Assembly: GCF_005860765.1 (NCBI RefSeq)
Contig: NZ_VCEI01000029.1
Location: 400,528-464,527 of the forward strand
DNA: 64,000 nt
Reading direction: 5' to 3'
Source: Dyadobacter sediminis
GTDB lineage: Bacteria > Bacteroidota > Bacteroidia > Cytophagales > Spirosomataceae
In this document: positions 1 through 8,958 of the stretch, piece by piece
Layout: each line of letters begins with the position of its first letter
Numbering within the stretch: the first letter of the stretch is position 1
The notes under the pieces: model-generated
Told to the model about the DNA's origin: nothing
Database searches by the model: none
The model's input: only the letters and a program-made list of their open reading frames with translations
Program-made: the position numbers and the translations under genes

Positions 1-13
1 CAATCCGCACCGC

Positions 14-937
14 TTACCGGATATATCTTTTTCTGAACAAATGCATCATATGCACATTAATCGCCCATTGGTCTGCAAGCGGCTGATTGGTATAAGGAAG
101 CGTCGGAAGGTAATTGGGCGGGCCAAATTCCGTTAAAACCGTAAGCGTTCCACCGCTTTTGACTTTCTGCTCCACAACCGCATCCCACCAGCCAAGATGC
201 GCTTTCACAGCCGCTTCCCATTCCGGCGCACGCGGATCATTTACCTGCGGGCCTTCTTCATGGCCGATCCGGGAATGTATATGACCAACACGCGACAGCG
301 CGAAGCGAACCGTTTCCTGCTGATCCTGAAGCAAACTTTCATGCACATTGCACCAGTGTGAAATATCCAGCGTCAGCTTCAGTTCAGGATTTTTCTCTAT
401 AAAATTCCGCGTAATATGCGCTGCAAAAAGCATACGTCCGCGATGCGTTTCATGGTAAATCGGAATCCCGCTTTTGGCAGAAGCTTCGGTCGTATGGTCA
501 ATAAAAGCTTTGTTCTGTTCGTAAGTAAAAAAATCTTTTCCGCTGTGACAGTTTATGTACAAAGGCTTTTTGTCAAATTGCGTCGTTGCTTCATTAATCG
601 ATTTTCTGAAAGCATTCAGATGAACCGCATAGTCTCTTTCTCCCGATCCGCACAGATACCCGACTTCCAGATCATATTTTTTCAATGCTGAAAACAGTTC
701 GGTTTGCTTCTCCTTTGATGACGGCCACCACATTTCAATGCCGTCATAGCCTTCTTTTTTAACCGCGGCACAAAAGGAATCCGTTGTGCCTTCGTAGCCC
801 CAGTTTGTGCCCAGTATTTTTAAAGACAGTTTATTTTCAAACCGGAACGGCGCCGCATGCGCATCGGCGATGGCTTCAAAGCCTGTTAAAACTCCTGCGG
901 TTGCTAAGGCGGTGCTCATAAAATTGCGGCGGTTCAT
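14..937 (-). CDS. Tat-exported TIM-barrel sugar isomerase/epimerase-like protein
   Basis: This 307-residue protein belongs to the xylose-isomerase-like TIM-barrel (AP_endonuc_2) superfamily, whose members isomerise or epimerise sugars or hydroxypyruvate. The N-terminus has a twin-arginine motif (R3-R4-N-F-M) followed by a hydrophobic, Ala-rich stretch, so export is likely. Candidate metal ligands are the Glu in YHETHRGR, the Asp in LTLDISHW, the His in VGHIHSRIG and the Glu in LTEFGPP, in the usual order of the family. It is the last gene seen in a minus-strand run that starts with SusC/SusD, which suggests periplasmic sugar processing. The substrate cannot be read from the sequence. The stop lies 13 bases from the window edge, so further operon genes may follow. 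Confidence 0.85.
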   Translation of the reverse strand: MNRRNFMSTALATAGVLTGFEAIADAHAAPFRFENKLSLKILGTNWGYEGTTDSFCAAVKKEGYDGIEMWWPSSKEKQTELFSALKKYDLEVGYLCGSGERDYAVHLNAFRKSINEATTQFDKKPLYINCHSGKDFFTYEQNKAFIDHTTEASAKSGIPIYHETHRGRMLFAAHITRNFIEKNPELKLTLDISHWCNVHESLLQDQQETVRFALSRVGHIHSRIGHEEGPQVNDPRAPEWEAAVKAHLGWWDAVVEQKVKSGGTLTVLTEFGPPNYLPTLPYTNQPLADQWAINVHMMHLFRKRYIR

Positions 938-982
938 TTTTTAAAATAATAGATCTTGAATATCAATAAGTTATTAGATTAA

Positions 983-2479
983 CTAAGGTGCTTTTGCCGT
1001 GGCTTTCAATGCTGTTGAATCTCCGGCTTTTAGAAATTTCGAGATTGCAGCTTCATTCATGCCATTCACGATCAGGATTTCCGGATGGCGTTTACTTACA
1101 CGGCTTACTGCGCTGTCCGTCACTGCAGACTGCCATACATATACGGATCGCAGCCCCTTCTTGGAAGCAATATTTTCCAGACCGGCGTCGCTTATTTTTG
1201 TATCAACAAGATTGAGATATTCCAGCGACGGCAAATTTTTCAGCTCCTTCAAACCCGCGTCTGTTACCGCTGTATGCTCAAGATGTAATTTGCTGAGGTT
1301 TTTGAAACCCGAAATGGCTTTTAAACCTGCATCCGAAATTTTGGTTTTACCCAGTTTAAGCCAGGCAATCTGCTCCGAAACGTTCGACAGCAATGCAATT
1401 TGCTTATCGTCAAAGTTCGGTGCGTTTACCGCACTTACTTCCAGCAGGTTCAAGTCCTGAGATACTGCATTCACGATCAGGCCCGCTTTTCTCAGAGCTT
1501 CCATATCCGTTTCCCTGGCCGCAGGCACTTTCACGTTCAGGACCATTGATGTGGATGTCGCTTCGTTTCCCGAACTTTGTCCGCTGCCAAGTGACGTCAA
1601 TGCTTTTTTTACTTCTTCCGTCGCTTTCAGCTCGGCTACTTTTTTATCTGCGGCAGCACCTTGATCAATCCACCAGGAAAGCAATGCAATCTGTTCATTC
1701 GTCAGCTGCGGCTTTCCTTTCGGAGGCATGTGATCGTCGTCACTTTCCGGAAGCAGGCAACGTTTGATCATGTCACTTTCGGCGCTTTTTCCGGCAATGA
1801 ATGCCGGACCGCTTTCCCCGCCTTTCTGAAGCAGCGCAAGCTGATCCATTCTTAAGTCGCCTTTCTGTTTGCTGGCATTATGGCATTGTACGCAGCGCAT
1901 TTCCAGGATCGGCTGAACAATATCCTTATAAACAACTGCCTCCTGAATATTTGCAATCGGCTTTATTTCAATAACCTGTTCTTGGGCAGGCGGTAAGCCG
2001 GCTATGTTCCGCAACGGCGCGGGCATGTACTGCGTGAGGTAATCCTCGCCGTGTGTAAGCGATCCGCCATCGTGCCCGGCGGTCATGGTAAGCAGAAGCG
2101 AAATGGCAAATGCAGGGATATAAATCTTTGTTAGCAATGGTACAAACCTTCTCAAAAGCTCCGATTTTACCAGCCATGCAATCCAGGCGAATGCAGCCAC
2201 GCCTATTCCCTGCCATTTATGGTCATTGAGCAGCTCTTCATCATAACCTCCGCCCAGGGATAAAAGATAGCCTGCTATGCAAGCCAGCGTTGCACCGATC
2301 GCCGATAAAAACAGAATGAATGAAATAGCTGACTGACTTATGTTTACCTTACCCGTACGCCGCCCGATCTCGAGCAATGCAGCCAGGATTATAAATCCGA
2401 TGGGTAAATGAACAAAAACCGGATGAAATCTTCCAATAAATATTGCCCAGCCGGAAGCTTGCAAAAAAGGATATGGCAT
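983..2479 (-). CDS. Membrane c-type cytochrome protein with DUF2231-like N-terminus and C-terminal leucine-rich repeats
   Basis: This 498-residue protein has three parts. Residues about 15-135 contain four hydrophobic segments typical of DUF2231-like membrane domains. A planctomycete-type cytochrome c domain follows, with CVQCH at 196-200 and a downstream DDHMPPKG segment giving a likely Met ligand. The C-terminus (about 350-465) holds at least three 24-residue leucine-rich repeats of the form SDAGLKxIxxxKxLxxLxLxxTxV. The family is usually predicted to sit in the inner membrane with haem in the periplasm. Its place between the rhamnose mutarotase and the sugar isomerase, in the operon with DUF1501 and PSD1 proteins, suggests electron transfer linked to sugar oxidation. 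That role is inference. Confidence 0.85.
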   Translation of the reverse strand: MPYPFLQASGWAIFIGRFHPVFVHLPIGFIILAALLEIGRRTGKVNISQSAISFILFLSAIGATLACIAGYLLSLGGGYDEELLNDHKWQGIGVAAFAWIAWLVKSELLRRFVPLLTKIYIPAFAISLLLTMTAGHDGGSLTHGEDYLTQYMPAPLRNIAGLPPAQEQVIEIKPIANIQEAVVYKDIVQPILEMRCVQCHNASKQKGDLRMDQLALLQKGGESGPAFIAGKSAESDMIKRCLLPESDDDHMPPKGKPQLTNEQIALLSWWIDQGAAADKKVAELKATEEVKKALTSLGSGQSSGNEATSTSMVLNVKVPAARETDMEALRKAGLIVNAVSQDLNLLEVSAVNAPNFDDKQIALLSNVSEQIAWLKLGKTKISDAGLKAISGFKNLSKLHLEHTAVTDAGLKELKNLPSLEYLNLVDTKISDAGLENIASKKGLRSVYVWQSAVTDSAVSRVSKRHPEILIVNGMNEAAISKFLKAGDSTALKATAKAP

Positions 2480-2530
2480 GCTTAAGATTCAAAAGTTAGG
2501 GTTTAATAAAAAACATAAAAGTAGACTGTA

Positions 2531-2851
2531 TTACAGGCGGAAAATTTCCGGGCAGGAAACGGTTTTAGGTGAATTGTCGTCATTTACTTCCATCAAGCCG
2601 GCCATGTAATCCCACCATTTTTTCATAATCGGCAAAGAGGCAAGGTCTGCGGTACTGTCATTTTCTCCGAGTTTCTGAAACGCAAAGAGCGCGAGTGTTT
2701 CTTCATCCAGAAAAATATAATATTCCCGTATGCCGGCATTTTTGAGCAGTTCAGCCAGTTCCGGCCAGATTTCATCATGCCTCTTTTTGTATTCTGCTTC
2801 ATAACCCGGTTTCAACTGCATCCGGAATGCTTTTACATATTCGTTTCCCAT
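2531..2851 (-). CDS. rhaM: L-rhamnose mutarotase
   Basis: This protein of about 106 residues matches the RhaM/DUF718 family, which interconverts the anomers of L-rhamnose or related sugars. Seen here are the family signature around Y-K-K-R-H-D-E-I-W-P (catalytic His and Tyr region) and the paired Trp of KKWWDYMAG. A TTG lies two codons upstream (2857), but the ATG at 2851 gives the usual short N-terminus and is preferred. It lies between the DUF1501 and cytochrome genes on the same strand, with about 50-80 bases to each side. It is the best clue that the locus handles rhamnose or a similar deoxy- or uronic sugar. Confidence 0.85.
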   Translation of the reverse strand: MGNEYVKAFRMQLKPGYEAEYKKRHDEIWPELAELLKNAGIREYYIFLDEETLALFAFQKLGENDSTADLASLPIMKKWWDYMAGLMEVNDDNSPKTVSCPEIFRL

Positions 2852-2933
2852 TAACAAGCCGTTAGTTAAATCACTGTGATTTATATTTAAAACGTTTTTT
2901 TCAAGTTAGTTCTTTAAACACATCCTTTCAGAT

Positions 2934-4406
2934 TCAGGCAATTACTTCTTTTACGACTTTTCCTGCGGTATCGGTAAGCCGGAAATTTCTTCCCTGGAAA
3001 GGATAAGTGAATTTTTCATGGTCAAAGCCCATCAAATGCAGGATTGTAGCCTGCAGATCGTGCACATGCACGCGGTCTTTTACGCCGTAATAACCCAGTT
3101 CATCCGTTTGTCCGTGCGAAAAGCCTTTTTTGACGCCGCCGCCGGCCATCCACATCGTAAATGCATCCAGATGATGATCCCGGCCCATATACGGCATTAC
3201 TAATCCGTTGCGGTTTTCCTGCATCGGCGTCCTTCCGAATTCAGCGCCCCACACAATCAGCGTTTCTTCCAGCAATCCTCTCATTTTCAGATCCTGGATC
3301 AATGCGGCAATCGGCTTGTCGGACAAGCAGCATTTGTTCCTTAGTCCCCCTTCCACATTGTCGCCGGCGGAAGTTCCATGCCCGTCCCAGCCCCAGTCAA
3401 AAAGCTGTACGAAACGGACGTCATTTTCAATCAGTTTGCGGGCAAGCAGGCAGTTCATGGCAAATGTTCCTTCGCCGGGCTTCACACCGTACATATCCAT
3501 AATGAACTGCGGCTCTCTGGAAACATCCATGACTTCCGGAACCGACATCTGCATGCGGAACGCCATTTCGTACTGACTGATACGCGTTAATATTTCCGGG
3601 TCCTGAACATCTTCGTAAGTCTGACGATTGATTTCATTAATTGCTTCAATGGTCTGCTTGCGCATGTTGCGGTTCATCCCGTTCGGATCGGTTACATACA
3701 AAACCGGATCGCCGCCTGTACGGCACTGAACGCCCTGATAAACAGAAGGCAGAAACCCGCTTCCATAAACACTTTTACCTGCGTCTGGCTGCCTTCCGCC
3801 CGATGCCAGCACGATAAATCCGGGTAAATTCTGGTTCTCGGAACCAAGTCCGTAAACGGCCCATGCGCCCAGGCTTGGCCGTCCGAGCCGCGCACTTCCG
3901 GTATGCATCAGCAATTGCGCCGGCGCATGATTGAACTGATCCGTATGCATCGCCTTCATGAACGTAATTTCATCGGCGACGGTCTGCAGATAAGGAACAT
4001 AATCGGACATCCACGCGCCGGATTGTCCGTATTGAGCAAATTTTCCCTGCGGCCCGAGCATTTTCGGAACGCCCTGAATGAAAGCAAATTTTTTACCTTC
4101 CAGAAACTCGGCCGGACAATCTTTGCCGTGATATTTTTCCAGTTCCGGCTTGTAGTCAAATAGTTCAAGCTGCGAAGGCGCTCCGGCCATATGGATGTAA
4201 ATCACACGCTTGGCTTTCGGTGCAAACTGAGGAATCCGGGCTTGGGCAGTCTGTTCACCAATCGTTTTTTTGCCGGAACTGTCACACGAACCCAGCAGAG
4301 AGCCCAAACCCAGAGCGCCCAATCCAAATCCTGCGGACTGCAGAAAATGACGCCTCGTCTGACGGTGCAAATCTGCATGCTGAAGTTCTTTCAGTAGCTT
4401 TTCCAT
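2934..4406 (-). CDS. DUF1501 domain protein, Tat-exported probable lipoprotein
   Basis: This 490-residue protein is a DUF1501 member, a sulfatase/alkaline-phosphatase-fold family of unknown activity. The N-terminus carries a twin-arginine motif (R18-R19-H-F-L-Q), a Gly/Leu-rich segment and a lipobox ending at Cys41 (LLGSC), so it is probably a Tat-exported lipoprotein. Family landmarks are visible: IYIHMAGAPSQLELFDYKP, DWGWDGHGTS, WGAEFGRTP and GRDHHLDAFTMWMAGGG. DUF1501 genes are commonly paired with DUF1549/DUF1553 cytochrome genes, and here that partner lies 50 bases upstream (start side). The enzymatic role is not known. Confidence 0.88.
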   Translation of the reverse strand: MEKLLKELQHADLHRQTRRHFLQSAGFGLGALGLGSLLGSCDSSGKKTIGEQTAQARIPQFAPKAKRVIYIHMAGAPSQLELFDYKPELEKYHGKDCPAEFLEGKKFAFIQGVPKMLGPQGKFAQYGQSGAWMSDYVPYLQTVADEITFMKAMHTDQFNHAPAQLLMHTGSARLGRPSLGAWAVYGLGSENQNLPGFIVLASGGRQPDAGKSVYGSGFLPSVYQGVQCRTGGDPVLYVTDPNGMNRNMRKQTIEAINEINRQTYEDVQDPEILTRISQYEMAFRMQMSVPEVMDVSREPQFIMDMYGVKPGEGTFAMNCLLARKLIENDVRFVQLFDWGWDGHGTSAGDNVEGGLRNKCCLSDKPIAALIQDLKMRGLLEETLIVWGAEFGRTPMQENRNGLVMPYMGRDHHLDAFTMWMAGGGVKKGFSHGQTDELGYYGVKDRVHVHDLQATILHLMGFDHEKFTYPFQGRNFRLTDTAGKVVKEVIA

Positions 4407-4456
4407 TTCGTTGTCATTTATAAATGAGCCGGATTTTGTAAAAACATTTATCCTGC

Positions 4457-7210
4457 CTATTCTTTTGTAATTACATTGTCAAGATTCAGCAATACATTGG
4501 CCGAAACCGTCAGTGCAGCCAGCTCAGGTGATTTTTCTTTGGCATAAGTCAGGATGCTGTCCACTTCCGACGGTTTATTTTGGTAAACACCCAATGCTTC
4601 TTTGTAAATTTTTACAAGCACATTCAGGTTTTTAGGTGCAATCGGCTGAAAAGTAAGCATGCGGTATCCTTCCGAAAGCTGCTGTTCCGGCGTTTTTCCC
4701 CTTTTCTTCATTGTCGATGCCAGTTTTTCGGCTGCTTCCAGATAAACGGGGTCGTTCAGCGTAACCAATGCCTGCAAAGGTGTATTGGTCAGTATTCTTC
4801 TGGATTGGCAAAATTCCCGGCTCGGCGCATCAAAAGTGGTCATGGAAGGATATGGCGCCGTGCGTTTCCAGTACGTATAAATGCCTCTGCGGTAACGGTC
4901 CGGCCCTTCACTTACAACCCAGCTTTCGCCGCTGTAAGGCGACTGCCATATTTTGTCCGGCTGCGGAGGCATGACGCTCGGGCCGTACATTTTTCTGGAA
5001 ATAAGTCCGCTGCACGCCAGTGCCTGATCGCGGACCTGTTCTGCACTTAACCGTACGCGTGGGCCGCGTGAAATCCAGACATTATACGGATCTTTCTCTG
5101 TTCTTTCCTTGTCCGATCTTGAACTTTGCCGGTACGTAGCCGACATTACAATTCTTTTCAAAAGCTTTTTCACACTCCAGTGATCCTGTTCCATGAACTG
5201 CACGGCAAGCCAGTCCAGCAGTTCGGGATGTGAAGGCTCGCTGCCCTGCGATCCGAAATCTTCAACCGTTTCCACAATGCCCCGGCCGAAAAGCTGTTCC
5301 CAGAAGCGATTTACAACCACGCGTCCGGTAAGTGCATTATCACGGCTTACAATCCATCTGGCTAGTCCGAGCCGGTCTCTGGAATAATCTTTTGGCATTG
5401 GTGCCAGCAGCTTTGGAACGTCCGGCTTCACTTCCGCTCCTTTCACCATCCAGTTCCCTCTTACAAATACATTTGTTTTCCGCGCAAAATCATCTTTTCC
5501 TTCCCAGATTACCGGCATACTTTCAGTAGATTTTGTCAGAACAGATGCATAATCAGCTACGATTTTTTTGTAATCCGGCTGCTCTGCGCCTGGCAGTGCC
5601 TGCTGAAAAGAAATCCATGTTATTCTCAGCCATTCTTCAGGTGATTTCGGACTTTTCAATGAAAGATAAACATCATGCTTTCCGGAAACCTTGGAAACAG
5701 GTGCTATCAAGACGGTATCCCGCGCCGGCACTTTAATCGTGGAAATTACAGGCCCGTCGAGTTTATCCAGATGAAAACTTAAGACGGCATTCTCAGCCTT
5801 TGTGGACATATTGATCACAAGGCTTTCGACTCCGGTCAGATCAACATTGGAAATCCTTGCATTGCCTTTATCTTTTACGCCGTAATAGGAAATCAGCAGC
5901 GCCGTGGACTGATCGCCTTTTACAAAGTTATGGGCATTGATCTTGGGTTCCATGACACGCATGAACTGTGTTTTTTCTGCAATCTGTTCTGGATCGTATT
6001 TCCGGATCCAGCTTTTTACGCGCTCTACACGCGCTGAATCTTCTCCTTTGTAAAACCGCAGTTTCGGCCATTCGTCCCAGACATCTTCATCTCTGGAATT
6101 ATTGAAAAACGCCATATACTTGTAATAATTTTCATGCGGAATCGGGTCGTACGGATGGCTGTGACACTGAATGCATGCAAACGTTGTTCCCTGCCATACT
6201 TCCCACGTTGTATTTACGCGGTCAATCTGAGCGGCAGTACGAAACTCTTCGTCATCGGTTCCGCCTTCGTTGTTTGTCATCGTATTTCGGTGAAAAGCCG
6301 TGGCGATCAGGTTCTGTTCTTTGGGAAAACCTTCTTGATCTTTTTCCAGCAAATCGCCCGCCAGCTGTTCAATGGTAAACCGGTCAAACGGTTTGTCGTC
6401 ATTAAATGATCTGACAACATAATCGCGGTAAGGCCACATCATTCTGCCGCCGTCGCTTTCATAGCCTTTGGTATCAGCATAACGCGCAAGGTCCATCCAC
6501 ATGGAAGTCCATCTTTCCCCGTATGCAGGCGATTTCAGCAGGCGATCCACTACTTTTTCATATGCATCCGGCGATTGGTCCTGCAGAAAATCATGTACTT
6601 CCTTTTGCGTGGGCGGCAAACCGGTTATATCCAGACTAACGCGCCGGATCAGGGTTGCTTTATCTGCTTCCGGAGAAACGTCCAGTTTCTTTTCCTTCAA
6701 TTTCTGAAGAACAAAATAGTCGATCTCGTTTTTGATCCAGCTATTATTTTCAGAATCAAACAGTCCGTACAAATTCCAGATATTTCCCGAAGCAGGCACT
6801 TCGGGTTTTTCAATGCGCTTGTAAGACCAGTGCGTTTCCCATTTTGCACCTTCATTGATCCATTTTTTCAGAATACTGATTTCATCGTCGTTCAGCGGAG
6901 TGCCATTCTTTGGCATTTTTTCATCCGGATCATTGCTGAGGATGCGGCGTATCATTTCGCTTTCTTCGGCATGGCCGCGTACAACGGGTATTTTGCCGGA
7001 TTTGCCCGGTTCCAGCATTTCATGCTCAAACAGAAAACTGACGTCTCCGGCCTTTTTCACTCCGCCATGACAGCTCATGCAATGCTTGTTCAGAATCGGC
7101 TTGACCTCCGTATTGTAATCTACTTGATGGCCAAACCAGTTCTGAATCCATGAAAAGGAAGATACGAAGACGATCAGCACGCCAAGGCCGATCAATATTC
7201 TGTTGTTCAT
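4457..7210 (-). CDS. PSD1-type cytochrome c protein (DUF1549 + DUF1553)
   Basis: This protein of about 917 residues has an N-terminal membrane anchor (residues 4-20) and a planctomycete-type cytochrome c domain with CMSCH at 44-48. A DUF1549 domain follows, containing a second haem-binding motif, CIQCH, in TTFACIQCHSHPYDP. The C-terminal half is DUF1553, recognised by GLARWIVSRDNALTGR and PSHPELLDWLA. The frame extends upstream to 7291, but the ATG codons at 7210 and 7222 give a start directly before the anchor; 7210 is used. It sits between SusD and the DUF1501 gene on the same strand. The DUF1549/DUF1553-DUF1501 pairing is common in Planctomycetes and some Bacteroidota, with function unproven. 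Confidence 0.88.
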   Translation of the reverse strand: MNNRILIGLGVLIVFVSSFSWIQNWFGHQVDYNTEVKPILNKHCMSCHGGVKKAGDVSFLFEHEMLEPGKSGKIPVVRGHAEESEMIRRILSNDPDEKMPKNGTPLNDDEISILKKWINEGAKWETHWSYKRIEKPEVPASGNIWNLYGLFDSENNSWIKNEIDYFVLQKLKEKKLDVSPEADKATLIRRVSLDITGLPPTQKEVHDFLQDQSPDAYEKVVDRLLKSPAYGERWTSMWMDLARYADTKGYESDGGRMMWPYRDYVVRSFNDDKPFDRFTIEQLAGDLLEKDQEGFPKEQNLIATAFHRNTMTNNEGGTDDEEFRTAAQIDRVNTTWEVWQGTTFACIQCHSHPYDPIPHENYYKYMAFFNNSRDEDVWDEWPKLRFYKGEDSARVERVKSWIRKYDPEQIAEKTQFMRVMEPKINAHNFVKGDQSTALLISYYGVKDKGNARISNVDLTGVESLVINMSTKAENAVLSFHLDKLDGPVISTIKVPARDTVLIAPVSKVSGKHDVYLSLKSPKSPEEWLRITWISFQQALPGAEQPDYKKIVADYASVLTKSTESMPVIWEGKDDFARKTNVFVRGNWMVKGAEVKPDVPKLLAPMPKDYSRDRLGLARWIVSRDNALTGRVVVNRFWEQLFGRGIVETVEDFGSQGSEPSHPELLDWLAVQFMEQDHWSVKKLLKRIVMSATYRQSSRSDKERTEKDPYNVWISRGPRVRLSAEQVRDQALACSGLISRKMYGPSVMPPQPDKIWQSPYSGESWVVSEGPDRYRRGIYTYWKRTAPYPSMTTFDAPSREFCQSRRILTNTPLQALVTLNDPVYLEAAEKLASTMKKRGKTPEQQLSEGYRMLTFQPIAPKNLNVLVKIYKEALGVYQNKPSEVDSILTYAKEKSPELAALTVSANVLLNLDNVITKE

Positions 7211-7359
7211 GATTCCATTCATTAACCCTTGTACTTTTAACGAACCAAAAGTGCTTATTGATACGCTAATTTGTTGTATATCAAACAACAAAAAGAATTC
7301 ACTTTTGATTACCTACTTATGTCCGGTTGCATTTGCAAGCCGTAATTGTCAATCCGGCG

Positions 7360-8946
7360 TCAATAGCCTGCATTCTGTTCAATGGCCGGATTAGCATCCA
7401 GTTCGGCCTGCGGAATGGGCAGCAGGTATTTGCGGTTGGCCACAAAAACCCTGTCTTCCACTTTGATTTTTGCTCCGTTCCACGTTACGACGCCCGTTGC
7501 ATTGTTCATCGTTCCAAGCCTCGATCCGTAAACAGGGCCGTTCAAAGCCTGTGCGCCAATATCCCATCTCTTTATATCCCAGTAGCGCAGCCCTTCAAAT
7601 GCAAGCTCGATTCTTCTTTCCCGGCGGACAAGTTCTCTCAGCTTTGCCTGCGTGTTGTAAACCGTCCTGTCCACTGCCGGCATTTTGGCGCGTGCCCGGA
7701 TCATATCCATCGCGTCATAAACATCCGCGGTAATCTGGCCGGATTCAATGGCAGCTTCCGCGTAAGTCAGCAGCACTTCCGCCAGCCGGATCACCATCAC
7801 ATTGGCGTCGCCGTTGTTCAGCAATGCTTCCGGAACGATGGTCGTATATTTCAGCACATTATAGCCGCTTTTCGGCGCCGACGCACTCTGGTAAAAATCA
7901 GGGCTTGACAAATCCAGCGTGTTGAAAAATCTGCCGTTATACTTTGCCCCGGAATACAGAATAGTCATTCCCAGGCGCGGATCGCGGTTTTCAAACGGTT
8001 TGTCAGGATTGTAAAGCGCTGATTCCGTGATTGTTTTTCCATCTTTCATCTCATACGCATCCACAATGCTCTGGACTGCCGAAATGGACGACCAGCCACC
8101 TTCCTTGGAAGGAAGAATATGCTGCCAGATGTTATTGGCATACGTGTCCTTAATATACTGAATTTCCAGCACGGACTCCATATTATTGCTTTCATTTTCA
8201 ACCTGGAACAATCCGAAATAATCCGGATAAAGCTTGTAAACTCCGTTCTTGGCCATATCCAGCACTTTTTTGGAATCCGCCATGGCATCGGCATATTTGC
8301 CTTCATACAATTCAAGCCTTGCTTTCAAAGCCAGCGCGGCACCGCTCGTTACATGGCCGCCCGACTGACGCATGTTTTCAGCCGGAAGAATTTTGGAAAC
8401 CGCATCCAGCTCGCTCAGAATAAAACTGACAACTTCTGCTTTCGGCGTTTTACCGATTTTGGCATCTTCAGGATTTTCAATTACTTCGGTCACCAGCGGT
8501 ACGTCGCCATAGAACTGCACTTTCCGGAAATAATCGTAAGCACGCAGAAAGCGGGCTTCGGCCAGCATTTTTTCTTTTTTCTGCGCGTCCATTTCAATCT
8601 GCGGCACTTTTTCAATAAACTGGTTATACTTTCTGATCAGCGTATAGTTAAAGTAATCCTTGCCAAAATTGGATGCATTGGCTTGTCCGTTGCCTAAAAC
8701 CTGCACGTTGTCCCACGCATACTGTGAAAACCCGTTATCGGTCATCAGGTCCCACCAAAGTATGTTCGTATGCTCTTCCCATTTGTTATAGATGCCTGCA
8801 AGTGCCATTTCAGCATCTTTTTCTGTTTTCCAGAAAGTCATGTCCGATAATTTGTCGGTTGGGGAAACATCCAGAAATTTTTCACCGCATGAGACCGTCA
8901 GGAAAAAGGAAAATGTCAGGCATATTACTTTGTATATGATTTTCAT
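7360..8946 (-). CDS. SusD/RagB family outer-membrane glycan-binding lipoprotein
   Basis: This 528-residue protein is the surface glycan-binding partner of the upstream SusC transporter. It has a signal peptide with the lipobox Cys at residue 20 (FFLTVSCG), and the mature start GEKFLDVSPTDKLSD is typical of the family. The body is TPR-like (RFLRAYDYFRKVQFYGDVPL), and the C-terminal SusD signature RRERRIELAFEGLRYWDIKRW is clear. It starts 12 bases after the SusC stop, so the two are cotranscribed. Family knowledge says the pair imports oligosaccharides in a TonB-dependent way. Confidence 0.95.
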   Translation of the reverse strand: MKIIYKVICLTFSFFLTVSCGEKFLDVSPTDKLSDMTFWKTEKDAEMALAGIYNKWEEHTNILWWDLMTDNGFSQYAWDNVQVLGNGQANASNFGKDYFNYTLIRKYNQFIEKVPQIEMDAQKKEKMLAEARFLRAYDYFRKVQFYGDVPLVTEVIENPEDAKIGKTPKAEVVSFILSELDAVSKILPAENMRQSGGHVTSGAALALKARLELYEGKYADAMADSKKVLDMAKNGVYKLYPDYFGLFQVENESNNMESVLEIQYIKDTYANNIWQHILPSKEGGWSSISAVQSIVDAYEMKDGKTITESALYNPDKPFENRDPRLGMTILYSGAKYNGRFFNTLDLSSPDFYQSASAPKSGYNVLKYTTIVPEALLNNGDANVMVIRLAEVLLTYAEAAIESGQITADVYDAMDMIRARAKMPAVDRTVYNTQAKLRELVRRERRIELAFEGLRYWDIKRWDIGAQALNGPVYGSRLGTMNNATGVVTWNGAKIKVEDRVFVANRKYLLPIPQAELDANPAIEQNAGY

Positions 8947-8958
8947 GGTCGTCGGAAT

